From DASZTV01 sp036267875 (GTDB taxonomy: Bacteria; Actinomycetota; Actinomycetes; JAFAQI01): a stretch of DNA of 64,000 nt. The notes beneath the pieces were generated by a model. The model did not search any database. It was given only the letters and a program-made list of their open reading frames with translations, and had not been told where the DNA came from. The stretch lies in NCBI GenBank assembly GCA_036267875.1, contig DATAVE010000013.1:31961-95960 (forward strand), in the 5' to 3' direction. Shown here piece after piece: positions 54,401 through 62,412 of the stretch (within the stretch, counting starts at the first letter, position 1; each line of letters starts with the position of its first letter). Made by a program: the position numbers and the translations under genes.

Positions 54401-57400
54401 TCCGCGACTGACGGTCGGGAGCCACCTGGTCATTGCAGGCACCTGTTCGGGGCTGAGCCTGATCGGTGCGGGTGCGAGCAACTACACGCTGTCGTACAGC
54501 GGTAACGCGTTCGTCGTCTCCGCGGCCCCCGTCACGGTGACGGCGCCGAGCCCGAGCGTGGTGTACGGCGCAGCGCTGCCGGCGCTCACGCCAGTGGTGG
54601 CCGGCCTGGTCAGTGGCGACAGCTTGACGGGGCAGCCGACGTGCTCGGCGGCGAGCCCACACGCGAACGTGGACACTTACGCGATCACGTGCGCGGGGGC
54701 CAGCGCAGGATCGAACTACTCGATCAGCTACGTCGCCGGCACCCTCACGGTCACGCCGGCTCAGGTCACCGTGACGTCGGACAGCTTCTCGATCGTTCAC
54801 GGGGACACCGACCCGACGTTCACTACGTCAGTGATCGGACTGGTCACACCTGACAAGCTGACGAGCCCCGCGATGTGTGGCGTATCGGGAGCCCACTCGC
54901 ACGTCAGCACCTACCCGATCACCTGCACCGGCGCGTCGGCCGGGAGCAACTACACCGTGGTCTATGGCGCAGGGACGCTAACCGTGACGGCGGCCGCCGG
55001 CGTCGTCACGCCGGACCCGCAGGAGATTGCTTTCGGCGACCCGGTGACGTTCACGTTCACGGTGTCGCTGAAGGCCGGTGATTCGCTGGTCACTCAGCCG
55101 ACCTGTGGTGTGAGCGGAGCTCACACCGACGCCGGGACCTACACGATCATGTGCAGCGGTGGCAGTAGCCCGGACTACACGCTGACCTATGCCACTGCGA
55201 CGCTCGAGGTCGACAAGGCGCCTGTCGTCGTCACGGCGAACGATCAGACGAAGACCTACGGCACGCCGGACCCGACATTCGATGCAGCCGTCAGCGGAGT
55301 GTCGAGTCTCACGACTGCGCCAACCTGTGTCGTGACCGGTGCACACACGAACGTGAATACCTACCCGATCACCTGTTCCGCCGCCGATGCTGGCTCCAAC
55401 TACGCGATCACCTACCAGCCCGGGACGCTGACCGTCACCAAGGCTGACGTCAACGTCGTCGCGCCGAGCTCGACGATGACCTACGGCGATCCCGTCTCGG
55501 GCCTGGCGCTCAGCCCTTCGTTCGTCACGCTGGCCGGCATGGACACCCAGACCTCAGCCGGATTCGGCTCGGTGTCCTGCTCCACGACCGCCACAGCAAA
55601 CGCGACCGGCGTCTATGACGCCGGGTCGTATCCGGTCACCTGCACCGGTCCGGGCGCCTCGAGCAACTATGTGCCGACGTACGTTCCCGGAATGCTGACG
55701 GTCGCGCAGCTCGGCGTTTCGGTCACGCCAGTTACGCAGGAGATCACCTTCGGTGACACTGACCCGTTGTTCAGCTACACGATCCCGCTGCGCCCCGGCG
55801 ATGTGCTGGCTTCGAATCCGACCTGCGGTGTCTCTGGGATGCATACCGATGCGGGCAGCTACACGATTGCCTGCAGTGGTGGAGGCAGCCCGAACTACTT
55901 GCTGAGCTACAACGCCGCCACGTTGACCGTCGACAAGCAGCGCGTGGTGGTGACGGCCGATAACCAGATTCGGGATTACGGCGCGACCGACCCGACCTTC
56001 ACCTACCAGCCGAGCGGGCTGCTGCACGGTGACCCACTGACCACGCCGGCGATGTGTGGCGTGAGTGGCACCCACAGCGACGCGGGCAGCTACGACATCA
56101 CGTGCAGCGGCGCGGACGCCGGCAAGAACTACGACGTCTCCTACCAGCCAGGAACGCTGACCGTCGACAAGATCGGCGTGACGATCACGGCGCCCAGTCC
56201 GACGATGACGTATGGGGATGCGGCCTCCTCGGTGTCGTTCGCCCCGACGATCGATGGTCTGGTGCCGGGTGACTCGGCGTCGTCGACAGGCCTGGATTCG
56301 GTCGCATGCGCGCCGTCGACGATGACCACGGGCAGCGGGACCTATCACGCCGGCAGCTACCCGACGACTTGCAGCGGCCCGGCTTCGTTGACGAACTACA
56401 CGCCCGACTACGAGGCGGGCACGTTGTCGGTCGCGCGAGCGGCGGGCGTGGTGACGCCGGACGACCAGATGATCAGCTACGGCGACCCGGATCCCTCGTT
56501 CACCTTCACAGTGGCGTTGCTAGGTACCGACTCCTTGAAGACCGATCCGACGTGTGGGGTCAGTGGCGCGCATTCTGCCGCCGGCACTTACCCGATCGCA
56601 TGCAGCGGCGGAGGCAGCCCGGACTACGCCCTCAGCGACCAGACAGCGACGCTGACGGTGAACAAGGTCGGTCTGACGGTCACCGCTCCCAGTCCGTCGA
56701 TGACGTACGGCGATGCTGCCTCGTCGGTCTCGTTCGCTCCGACGATCGACGGGCTGGTGCGGGGCGACAGTGCGACGTCGGCTGGGCTGGCCTCGCTGGT
56801 TTGCTCTCCGTCGGCAATGGTGACGAGCCGCGGGACCTACCACGCCGGCAGCTATCCGGTGACCTGTCCTGGTCCGTCCACATTGCCGAACTACACCCCG
56901 ACGTACCTTGCCGGCACGCTGACCGTCTCGAAGGCGGCGGCTGTCGTCACTGCGGACGCTAAGACGATCACGTACGCCGATTCCGACCCGACGTTTGGAT
57001 TCTCGGTGTCGCCGACGACCGGCGATGTTCTGACGTCCTCGCCTGCCTGCGGGGTCACGGGCGCACACAGCGAAGCCGGTCAGTACTCGATCTACTGCAC
57101 CGGTGGAGCGAGCGACGACTACACGTTGAGCTACGAGCCGGCCAAGCTGACAGTGGCGAAGGCCACCGTCGACGTAGTCGCACCGAGCCCCGACACGCTC
57201 GATGACCAACCTGCGCTGCCGTCGTTCGTGCCGACGTACAGCACCCTTCGTGGCGCCGACACCTCGGTCTCGGCCGGGTTCGGATCGGTCGTCTGCAGCA
57301 CGACCGCGATGGTGGGGGTGGGCGGCAGCTACAGCGCGGGCAGCTATCCAGTCACCTGCGCCGGACCTACGACGACCACCAACTACACCCCGCGCTATGT

Positions 57401-58007
57401 CGCAGGAGTGTTGACGGTGGGGGCGACGAGCACGGGCGGGTCCGGGTCCGGTTCAACCGGCACGGGCGGCGGCACCGGCACCGGAGCCGGTCCGAGCGCA
57501 CCCGATGTCGTGACGCCTGATTCGCAGACGATCACCTACGGTGAGCCGGATCCGAAGTTCACGTTCACGGTGACCCTGCAGCCGGGTGACAGCCTGAGCA
57601 GCCAGCCGACATGCGGCGTCACTGGTCCGCACTCCGATGCGGGCACCTACCCGATCACGTGCACGGGGGCGGCGTCCTCGGCGGCGCGCCGCGCGGCCGC
57701 GGGTGAGCGTTCGATCAAATACGGCTCCGGCACGCTGACGGTGGAACGCGCGCCACTCGTCGTCACCGCTCAGCGGGTCGTCCGCGCCCGAGGGGTCACA
57801 AACCCGCGGTTCCATCTGGTGCTGCGCGGCCTGGTCAACGGCGATACGGCAGCAACAGCCGTTTCTGGTAGGCCGGTCTTCCGATGCGCGGCAAGGGCTC
57901 GGAGCCTGCCGGGCGTGTATCCGGTCCAGGTCACGCTGGGCACGCTCGAGTCGGCCAACTACACCCTCGTGACACGAAACGGCAGGCTGCGCGTCACGCG
58001 CCGGTAG
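51498..58007 (+). CDS. giant exported MBG-repeat protein
   Basis: 2169 residues. A basic N-terminus and hydrophobic stretch (ALGVSTVLLLSGLSIVGGI) form a signal peptide. In order: a Gly-rich domain (about residues 55-310), a bacterial Ig-like domain (345-445), three modules containing CxIDANQ (450-735), a fibronectin type III domain (736-833), a linker module, then about 15 MBG-like Ig repeats to the C-terminus. A typical repeat has a TYGD-type motif, then PTCGVSGAHTDAGTYPI, a second Cys, an NY motif and GTLTV. Each repeat has a Cys pair, suggesting disulfides. There is no LPxTG signal or C-terminal membrane helix, so it is secreted or held non-covalently. An adhesin or matrix role is inferred. 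A TetR gene is divergent. Confidence 0.85.
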   Translation: MAFGRDGARASRGAALGVSTVLLLSGLSIVGGISAATTAAALTVTGPCVSNSGTSYTVPATGVTQIDVQLEGAPGAGWSEAGVPGDGFPGVSINGGDGSQYDAQLAVTPGEVFTYGFIAGGAGGQGGLETKTFDTNGPRQGPDTGAGGSGEFLNISVPGDTCTRPLIVAGGGGSAGGGFTWPINTGPVYPSGFGGNGDAGSGANGGGDGAQNDATDGGHGSPGLSTVGGAGGAKGHSLGTCHDGSTGETGAFEQGGDGAQGPDNAAPDSCSSGWGAGGGGGGYYNGGGGGSAYDNGGTGGGGGGSSYVNPDIPLQNATSVLTAVIPYGHGADAPSVVPVVGATIALKSGMSPSAHGSAVTFTATVTNIDGSAVAGGTVTFKGPGFDGISTDPIVAAVNGAGVATISPTLTVDGTDTVSASYSGTSLVYSGATAVERPTNPVTISQVVAPAITFSSMAPTGAVVGAGTYAVTASDSAGLTVSLSIDSTATSICSISGSTVSFKAVGTCLIDANQAAGGSFLAAPQVQQSFTIGEGLAQTITFTTNVPTTPVVQGQVYNVAATSTGASGKPVTFSAPLGDPCSVESTGSGGTGRVQISEEAVPGTCHIDANQAAGNGFGAAAQVEQTISVPATPNLIGIFYIPSGVPTHPAVGTTTTIAGDAPGAIRDPVVFSLDSSSTSCSLDNPSFPTGQGQLQTRVLVHFTAPGPCVIDANQDGDTTNDIPAASQLQTTLTVAGAPGPPTDVSVTGGSPTQSPALGDVTVDWTAPASEGGGQITGYNVYVGTQPGAESTTPANSTPLAATATSYDVTNLTSGVTYYVTVTAINADGASSPSTEASGVLQNIPTLAWAQAAPITFGSSLTGILDPTASVNGTFTFETAGSLTPIDESTIFATGFERLLAVFTPQDTSRETNNVVFMTLEVDPAPLTVTVTGTQTYGGSPTFLHAETLPSGVTISGTLTCTSVTGAAISPRLTVGSHLVIAGTCSGLSLIGAGASNYTLSYSGNAFVVSAAPVTVTAPSPSVVYGAALPALTPVVAGLVSGDSLTGQPTCSAASPHANVDTYAITCAGASAGSNYSISYVAGTLTVTPAQVTVTSDSFSIVHGDTDPTFTTSVIGLVTPDKLTSPAMCGVSGAHSHVSTYPITCTGASAGSNYTVVYGAGTLTVTAAAGVVTPDPQEIAFGDPVTFTFTVSLKAGDSLVTQPTCGVSGAHTDAGTYTIMCSGGSSPDYTLTYATATLEVDKAPVVVTANDQTKTYGTPDPTFDAAVSGVSSLTTAPTCVVTGAHTNVNTYPITCSAADAGSNYAITYQPGTLTVTKADVNVVAPSSTMTYGDPVSGLALSPSFVTLAGMDTQTSAGFGSVSCSTTATANATGVYDAGSYPVTCTGPGASSNYVPTYVPGMLTVAQLGVSVTPVTQEITFGDTDPLFSYTIPLRPGDVLASNPTCGVSGMHTDAGSYTIACSGGGSPNYLLSYNAATLTVDKQRVVVTADNQIRDYGATDPTFTYQPSGLLHGDPLTTPAMCGVSGTHSDAGSYDITCSGADAGKNYDVSYQPGTLTVDKIGVTITAPSPTMTYGDAASSVSFAPTIDGLVPGDSASSTGLDSVACAPSTMTTGSGTYHAGSYPTTCSGPASLTNYTPDYEAGTLSVARAAGVVTPDDQMISYGDPDPSFTFTVALLGTDSLKTDPTCGVSGAHSAAGTYPIACSGGGSPDYALSDQTATLTVNKVGLTVTAPSPSMTYGDAASSVSFAPTIDGLVRGDSATSAGLASLVCSPSAMVTSRGTYHAGSYPVTCPGPSTLPNYTPTYLAGTLTVSKAAAVVTADAKTITYADSDPTFGFSVSPTTGDVLTSSPACGVTGAHSEAGQYSIYCTGGASDDYTLSYEPAKLTVAKATVDVVAPSPDTLDDQPALPSFVPTYSTLRGADTSVSAGFGSVVCSTTAMVGVGGSYSAGSYPVTCAGPTTTTNYTPRYVAGVLTVGATSTGGSGSGSTGTGGGTGTGAGPSAPDVVTPDSQTITYGEPDPKFTFTVTLQPGDSLSSQPTCGVTGPHSDAGTYPITCTGAASSAARRAAAGERSIKYGSGTLTVERAPLVVTAQRVVRARGVTNPRFHLVLRGLVNGDTAATAVSGRPVFRCAARARSLPGVYPVQVTLGTLESANYTLVTRNGRLRVTRR
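54271..58004 (+). repeat. array of about 15 MBG-like repeats in the giant gene
   Basis: Repeat units of about 75-90 codons begin near 54271, 54534, 54769, 55006, 55229, 55453, 55718, 55948, 56178, 56451, 56673, 56944, 57171, 57509 and 57757. Two classes are visible: short units with CGVSGAH, and long units beginning APSPxMTYGD (55453, 56178, 56673, 57171). From 56178 they alternate long/short with a period of 495 bases. The long units at 56178 and 56673 are nearly identical in protein but differ at many silent positions. A Gly/Ser/Thr linker (57420-57500) separates the last two units. Confidence 0.8.
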
Positions 58008-58010
58008 CCT
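58005..58010 (+). promoter_or_regulatory. -10 box made with stop codon of giant gene
   Basis: TAGCCT begins with the TAG stop of the giant gene and lies eight bases before the prfB GTG at 58019, giving a leaderless or near-leaderless promoter. Confidence 0.45.
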
Positions 58011-58018
58011 CGCTGAAC

Positions 58019-59137
58019 GTGTCTGGCGCCGAACCAACTGATGAGCTCAAGGAGCTCGCCGGGACGCTCGGCTCGATCGAGGCAGTCCTCAAGCCCGCTG
58101 AGATGCGCGAACAGCTGGCGACGTTGGAGACCGAGGCCGCCGACCCCGATCTGTGGGGTGACCAGGAGCGCGCCCAGCGGGTGACCCGGCGGATGGCGAC
58201 ATTGCGTGCTGATCTGGGGCGCCTCGATGCGCTGCACGCGCGCCTCGATGATCTCTGCGCCGCCATCGAGCTCGGCGACGACGATCTGCTCGCCGAGGCG
58301 CTCGCCGACCTGCCGGCGCTGCGTGGCGACATCGAGGGCCTGGAGATCCGGACGCTGCTGTCGGGGGAGTACGACGAGCGTGACGCGGTTGTCACGATCA
58401 ACTCAGGCACGGGCGGCACCGACGCCGCGGACTGGGCCGAGATGCTGATGCGGATGTATCTGCGCTGGGCCGAGCGCCACGACTACGCCACCGAGGTCTT
58501 CGACACCTCCTACGCCGAGGAGGCAGGCATCAAGTCCGCCACCTTCGTCGTACGGACCCCGTACGCCTACGGCACGCTCGCGGGAGAGCACGGCGTACAC
58601 CGCCTGGTGCGGATCTCGCCGTTCGACAACCAGGCACGGCGGCAGACGTCGTTCGCGGGTGTCGACATCACGCCGGTCGTCGAGGAGTCCGACCAGGTCG
58701 ACATCCCAGAGGACGAGCTTCGGGTCGACGTCTACCGCTCGTCCGGTCCCGGCGGCCAGGGCGTGAACACGACCGACTCGGCCGTGCGGCTCACCCACAT
58801 CCCCACCGGGATCGTCGTCACCTGCCAGAACGAGCGCAGTCAGATCCAGAACCGCGCCCGCGCCATGGAGGTGCTCGCCGCGAAGCTGCTCGAGGAGCGC
58901 CGCAAGGCCGAGGTGGCCGAGATGGACCGCTTGAAGGGCTCCCGCAACACGGTCGGCTTCGGCAGCGACGACAAGGTCCGTGACTACGTGCTGCACCCCT
59001 ATCAGCTGGTGAAGGATGCCCGGACCGGGCTCGAGGTCGGCAACACCGGTGCCGTGCTGGACGGGGACATCGACGCCTTCATCGAGGCCGAGGTCCGCTG
59101 GCGTCGCAGCCAGGCTGACGAGGCCGAGTCCAACTAG
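58019..59137 (+). CDS. prfB: peptide chain release factor 2
   Basis: 372 residues from GTG 58019. The frame is open upstream inside the giant gene, but RF2 similarity starts near ELKELAGTLGSIEAVLKP. It releases the peptide at UGA and UAA codons. The stop-codon recognition domain and the catalytic GGQ loop RSSGPGGQGVNTTDSAVRL (near residue 245) are present, followed by VTCQNERSQIQNRARAMEVL and a C-terminal DYVLHPYQLVKDARTG. No in-frame UGA with a CTT slippery codon is present near codon 25, so the programmed frameshift autoregulation of many RF2 genes is absent. Confidence 0.96.
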   Translation: MSGAEPTDELKELAGTLGSIEAVLKPAEMREQLATLETEAADPDLWGDQERAQRVTRRMATLRADLGRLDALHARLDDLCAAIELGDDDLLAEALADLPALRGDIEGLEIRTLLSGEYDERDAVVTINSGTGGTDAADWAEMLMRMYLRWAERHDYATEVFDTSYAEEAGIKSATFVVRTPYAYGTLAGEHGVHRLVRISPFDNQARRQTSFAGVDITPVVEESDQVDIPEDELRVDVYRSSGPGGQGVNTTDSAVRLTHIPTGIVVTCQNERSQIQNRARAMEVLAAKLLEERRKAEVAEMDRLKGSRNTVGFGSDDKVRDYVLHPYQLVKDARTGLEVGNTGAVLDGDIDAFIEAEVRWRRSQADEAESN

Positions 59138-59140
59138 ACT
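59135..59140 (+). promoter_or_regulatory. -10 box made with prfB stop codon
   Basis: TAGACT begins with the TAG stop of prfB and is exactly six bases before the ftsE GTG at 59147, the leaderless geometry. Confidence 0.55.
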
Positions 59141-59146
59141 GTCGGG

Positions 59147-59836
59147 GTGATTCGCTTCGAGTCGGTCAGCAAGTCCTACCCGACGAGCACGCGCCCAGCC
59201 CTGGACAACGTCAGCGTTGACGTCGACAAGGGCGAGTTCGTGTTCCTGGTCGGCCAGTCCGGCTCTGGCAAGTCCACCTTCCTGCGGCTCGCGCTCAAGG
59301 CCGAGGTCCCCTCGAGCGGCGAGATCTGGGTCGCCGGCAAGCAGCTCTCGCGGTTGTCGCACTGGCGGGTTCCCGCGCTTCGGCGCCAGATCGGCACCGT
59401 CTTCCAGGACTTCCGGCTGCTGCCGAACAAGACCGTCGCGGAGAACGTCGCGTTCGCGCTCGACGTGATCGGCAAGCCGCGCCATGTCGTCGCCAAGGTC
59501 GTCCCCGAGGTGCTCAGCCTGGTCGGCCTCGACGGTAAGGAGAACCGCAAGCCTGACGAGCTGTCCGGTGGCGAGCAGCAGCGCGTGGCTATCGCGCGCG
59601 CGTTCGTCAACCGGCCGCGCGTGCTGCTGGCTGACGAGCCGACCGGAAACCTAGACCCGACTACGAGCGTCGGCATCATGAAGCTGCTCGACCGGATCAA
59701 CCGCACCGGCACGACCGTTGTCATGGCGACGCACGACTCCAACATCGTCGACTCGATGCGTCGCCGCGTCGTGGAGCTCGAAGGCGGCCACGTGACCCGC
59801 GACCAGAGTCGCGGCGTCTACGGCTACGCGCAGTAG
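59147..59836 (+). CDS. ftsE: cell division ATP-binding protein FtsE
   Basis: 229 residues from GTG 59147. It is an ABC ATPase: VSKSYPTSTRPALDNVSVDV, Walker A GQSGSGKST near residue 37, Q-loop FQDFRLL, signature LSGGEQQRVAIARA, Walker B VLLADEPTGNLDP, and the H-loop MATHD. FtsE works with FtsX at the septum to activate cell-wall hydrolases. The ftsX gene follows after 12 bases, and an S41 protease and smpB complete the group. Confidence 0.96.
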   Translation: MIRFESVSKSYPTSTRPALDNVSVDVDKGEFVFLVGQSGSGKSTFLRLALKAEVPSSGEIWVAGKQLSRLSHWRVPALRRQIGTVFQDFRLLPNKTVAENVAFALDVIGKPRHVVAKVVPEVLSLVGLDGKENRKPDELSGGEQQRVAIARAFVNRPRVLLADEPTGNLDPTTSVGIMKLLDRINRTGTTVVMATHDSNIVDSMRRRVVELEGGHVTRDQSRGVYGYAQ

Positions 59837-59848
59837 GGGAGGCTTCGA

Positions 59849-60748
59849 ATGCGTACCCAGTTTGTTGTGTCCGAGGTCGGCCTCGGGCTGCGCCGCAATG
59901 TGACGATGACCATCGCCGCGATCATGACGGTGGCAATCTCGCTTACCCTGCTCGGCATCGCGCTGATCATCCGCATCGGTGCCGACCAGCTCGAACACGA
60001 CCTGCTTAACCAAATCGAGGTCTCGGTCTATCTGCAGCCGGAGTGCGGTCTGCCGAATGCCGGCGCGAACTGTCTGACGCCGGCTGACCGCACCAGCATC
60101 GAGAGCACGCTGCAGCAGCTGCCGCAGGTCGAGAACATCACCTACATCTCCCAGGCCGACGGGTTCGCGCGGTTCCAGCGCGAGTTTGCTTCGGACCCAG
60201 ATCTGGTCAAGCACACCCCGCAGAACGCGATCCCGGAGTCGTTCGCGGTGAAGCTGAAGGACCCGCACGAGTTCGCTGTTGTCAACAGCGCGGTGGGCAG
60301 GGCCCCGGGTGTGCAGTCGGTGACCAACGCCTCGTCGAGTCTCAAGCGGCTGTTCGCCTTCTTCCACCACGTGACACTCGGCGCGCTGCTGCTGACTGTG
60401 TTGCTGCTGATCTCGACGTGCCTGCTGATCTACAACTCGATGCGAGTTGCGGCGTTCAGCCGGCGGCGAGAGACCGGCATCATGCGGCTCGTCGGTGCGT
60501 CGGACTTCTACATCCAGGCGCCGTTCATTCTCGAGGGCACCGCGGCGGGCGTTGCCGGATCCGGCCTCGCCGTACTGCTGCTGATCGCCGTGAAGGAATA
60601 CATCAGCAGCACGCTTGCCACCCGCGTGCTGACGCCCTTCGGCGAGTGGGGGACGCTCGGCGAAGCGCTGCCGATCGTCATCATCATCGGAATCCTGCTG
60701 CCGGCGATCGCGTCCTTCCTCACGCTGCAGCGCCACCTTCGCGTTTGA
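59849..60748 (+). CDS. ftsX: cell division membrane protein FtsX
   Basis: 299 residues, ATG behind GGGGAGG. It has one N-terminal membrane helix (about residues 21-43), an extracytoplasmic domain (about 44-165, PECGLPNAGANCLTPADRTS with two Cys, VENITYISQADGFARF) and three C-terminal helices of the FtsX domain with SRRRETGIMRLVGASDFYIQ. It is the membrane partner of FtsE, transmitting ATP hydrolysis to peptidoglycan hydrolases such as RipC-type enzymes in Actinobacteria. The order ftsE-ftsX-protease-smpB is usual. Confidence 0.95.
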   Translation: MRTQFVVSEVGLGLRRNVTMTIAAIMTVAISLTLLGIALIIRIGADQLEHDLLNQIEVSVYLQPECGLPNAGANCLTPADRTSIESTLQQLPQVENITYISQADGFARFQREFASDPDLVKHTPQNAIPESFAVKLKDPHEFAVVNSAVGRAPGVQSVTNASSSLKRLFAFFHHVTLGALLLTVLLLISTCLLIYNSMRVAAFSRRRETGIMRLVGASDFYIQAPFILEGTAAGVAGSGLAVLLLIAVKEYISSTLATRVLTPFGEWGTLGEALPIVIIIGILLPAIASFLTLQRHLRV

Positions 60749-60764
60749 TACAGCAGGGCGTCTG

Positions 60765-61922
60765 ATGTTGTCGCGCCGCCGAGCGCGCGTCGCGGTCGCA
60801 GCCGCGATCGCGTTGGCGTTCGTAGCCGGCGGGTTCGTCGGAGCCGTCGTGCGTCCGACACACCAGTCGCGCTCGGGCGACAGCGTGCTCGATCAGGCAC
60901 AGCAGGCGATCGAAGCGCACGCGGCCAACCCGGTGCCGATCGCAGTGCTGCAGCAGGCTGCTGTCGACGGCATGCTTCGAGCTCTCGGAGATCCGTGGTC
61001 GGCGTACTACGAGCCGACCCAGTACGCGAGCTTCCAGCGGACGCTGTCCGGTTCCTATAGCGGCGTGGGTGTGTGGGTACGTCGTACGTCGAGCGGCGCC
61101 CTGCGAATCGAGAGTGTCGAGGCCGGCTCGCCCGCTGCAATCGCCGGGCTGCACGCCGGCGATGCGCTGAGCGAGGTCGCGGGCCTTCCGGTCACCGGGC
61201 TCACCGTCGCTGACGTGGTGTCACGGCTACGTGGCGAGCCCGGGACCGAAGTCTCGATCCGGGTCGACCACGACGGCCGCTTGGTGACGGACGTACTTGC
61301 TCGCTCGACGATTGCCAATGACGACGTCGCCGCGACGCGGGTCGCGCCCGGCGTGGTGCAGCTGCGAATCGCGGCCTTCACGAGCGGGGTCGGCCGCTGG
61401 ATCTACCAGCAGGTCGCGAAGGCGGCCGATCAGCATCTGCGCGGCATCATCCTCGACCTCCGCGACGATCCTGGCGGCCTGCTCACCGAGGCCGTCTCGA
61501 CTGCCTCGGCATTCCTCGCGCGTGGCCCGGTCGTGTCGTACGTGCAGCGAGACAGTGCGCCCGACGTGCTCGATGCGCTCGGTGGCGGCAACACCGGGAT
61601 CCCGCTCGTCGTACTCGTCAATGGTGGAACCGCGAGCGCGGCGGAGATCGTCGCCGGGGCGCTGCAGGACCGCGGTCGCGCGATCATCGTCGGCTCGCAG
61701 ACGTTCGGCAAGGGAAGCGTCCAGGCGCCAGACCAGCTCTCCGACGGCTCGGACATCGAGCTGACGATCGGTCACTACCTGACGCCCGACGGTCGCCCGC
61801 TGGACGGCGTCGGCATCACTCCCGACGTCCTCGTCGGACCGGACGTCGCGAGCTCTGTGCTGTATCAGCGTGCGATGGAGGTCCTGTCCGGACTCACCGC
61901 CGATGCAGGAAGTGCCGGCTAG
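60765..61922 (+). CDS. S41-family C-terminal processing peptidase
   Basis: 385 residues from ATG 60765. A signal anchor is at the N-terminus (VAVAAAIALAFVAGGFVGAVV). After a helical region with DGMLRALGDPWSAYYEP there is a PDZ domain (about residues 95-180, YSGVGVWVRRT, AGSPAAIAGLHAGDAL) and the S41 protease domain with ILDLRDDPGGLLTEAV, the catalytic Ser in NGGTASAAEIVAGAL near residue 290 and Lys in QTFGKGSVQAPDQL near residue 315. It cuts C-termini of exported proteins, perhaps linked to FtsEX-controlled wall turnover. Confidence 0.92.
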   Translation: MLSRRRARVAVAAAIALAFVAGGFVGAVVRPTHQSRSGDSVLDQAQQAIEAHAANPVPIAVLQQAAVDGMLRALGDPWSAYYEPTQYASFQRTLSGSYSGVGVWVRRTSSGALRIESVEAGSPAAIAGLHAGDALSEVAGLPVTGLTVADVVSRLRGEPGTEVSIRVDHDGRLVTDVLARSTIANDDVAATRVAPGVVQLRIAAFTSGVGRWIYQQVAKAADQHLRGIILDLRDDPGGLLTEAVSTASAFLARGPVVSYVQRDSAPDVLDALGGGNTGIPLVVLVNGGTASAAEIVAGALQDRGRAIIVGSQTFGKGSVQAPDQLSDGSDIELTIGHYLTPDGRPLDGVGITPDVLVGPDVASSVLYQRAMEVLSGLTADAGSAG

Positions 61923-61935
61923 TGGACTGGTCCCA

Positions 61936-62412
61936 GTGGTGAAGGAAACCGGCCGCAAGCTGATCGCGCAGAACCGCAAGGCCCGGCACGACTACGCGAT
62001 CGAGGATGTCCTCGAGGCGGGCATGGTCCTGGTCGGTACCGAGGTGAAGTCGCTGCGCGCCGGGCGGGCTTCGCTGGTTGACGCGTTCGGCAGTGTGCGC
62101 GATGGCGAGATCTGGCTGGAGAACCTGCATATCCCGGAGTACACCGAGGGCACCTGGACCAACCACGAGCCGCGGCGACGCCGCAAGCTGCTGTTGCACC
62201 GGTCCGAGATCGAGAAGCTGATCCGCAACACCAGGGAGTCCGGCCTCACGCTGGTTCCGCTGTCGATGTACTTCAAGGACGGCAAGGTCAAGGTCGAGCT
62301 CGCCCTCGCGCGCGGCAAGAAGTCCTACGACAAGCGACAGACCTTGGCGACCCGGGATGCGCAGCGCGAGATCGAGCGGACGACAGGACGGCGTCACAAG
62401 GGCAACGTGTGA
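61936..62412 (+). CDS. smpB: SsrA-binding protein SmpB
   Basis: 158 residues from GTG 61936 (an adjacent GTG at 61939 is also possible), giving MVKETGRKLIAQNRKARHDY, the family's normal start. It binds tmRNA and brings it to stalled ribosomes. Motifs are VGTEVKSLRAGRASLVDAF, IPEYTEGTWTNHEPRRRRKLL, LALARGKKSYDKRQT and the basic C-terminal tail RDAQREIERTTGRRHKG. The tmRNA gene ssrA, often next to smpB, is not seen here because the next gene starts at once (GTGA overlap). Confidence 0.95.
   Translation: MVKETGRKLIAQNRKARHDYAIEDVLEAGMVLVGTEVKSLRAGRASLVDAFGSVRDGEIWLENLHIPEYTEGTWTNHEPRRRRKLLLHRSEIEKLIRNTRESGLTLVPLSMYFKDGKVKVELALARGKKSYDKRQTLATRDAQREIERTTGRRHKGNV

Noticed and set aside
54271..58004. 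CRISPR or tandem DNA satellite
   Set aside because: The repeats are codon-phased protein modules of 75-90 codons with silent divergence, not short identical repeats with unique spacers.
58019..58120. Programmed +1 frameshift in prfB
   Set aside because: The reading frame is continuous with no in-frame UGA or slippery CTT near codon 25.
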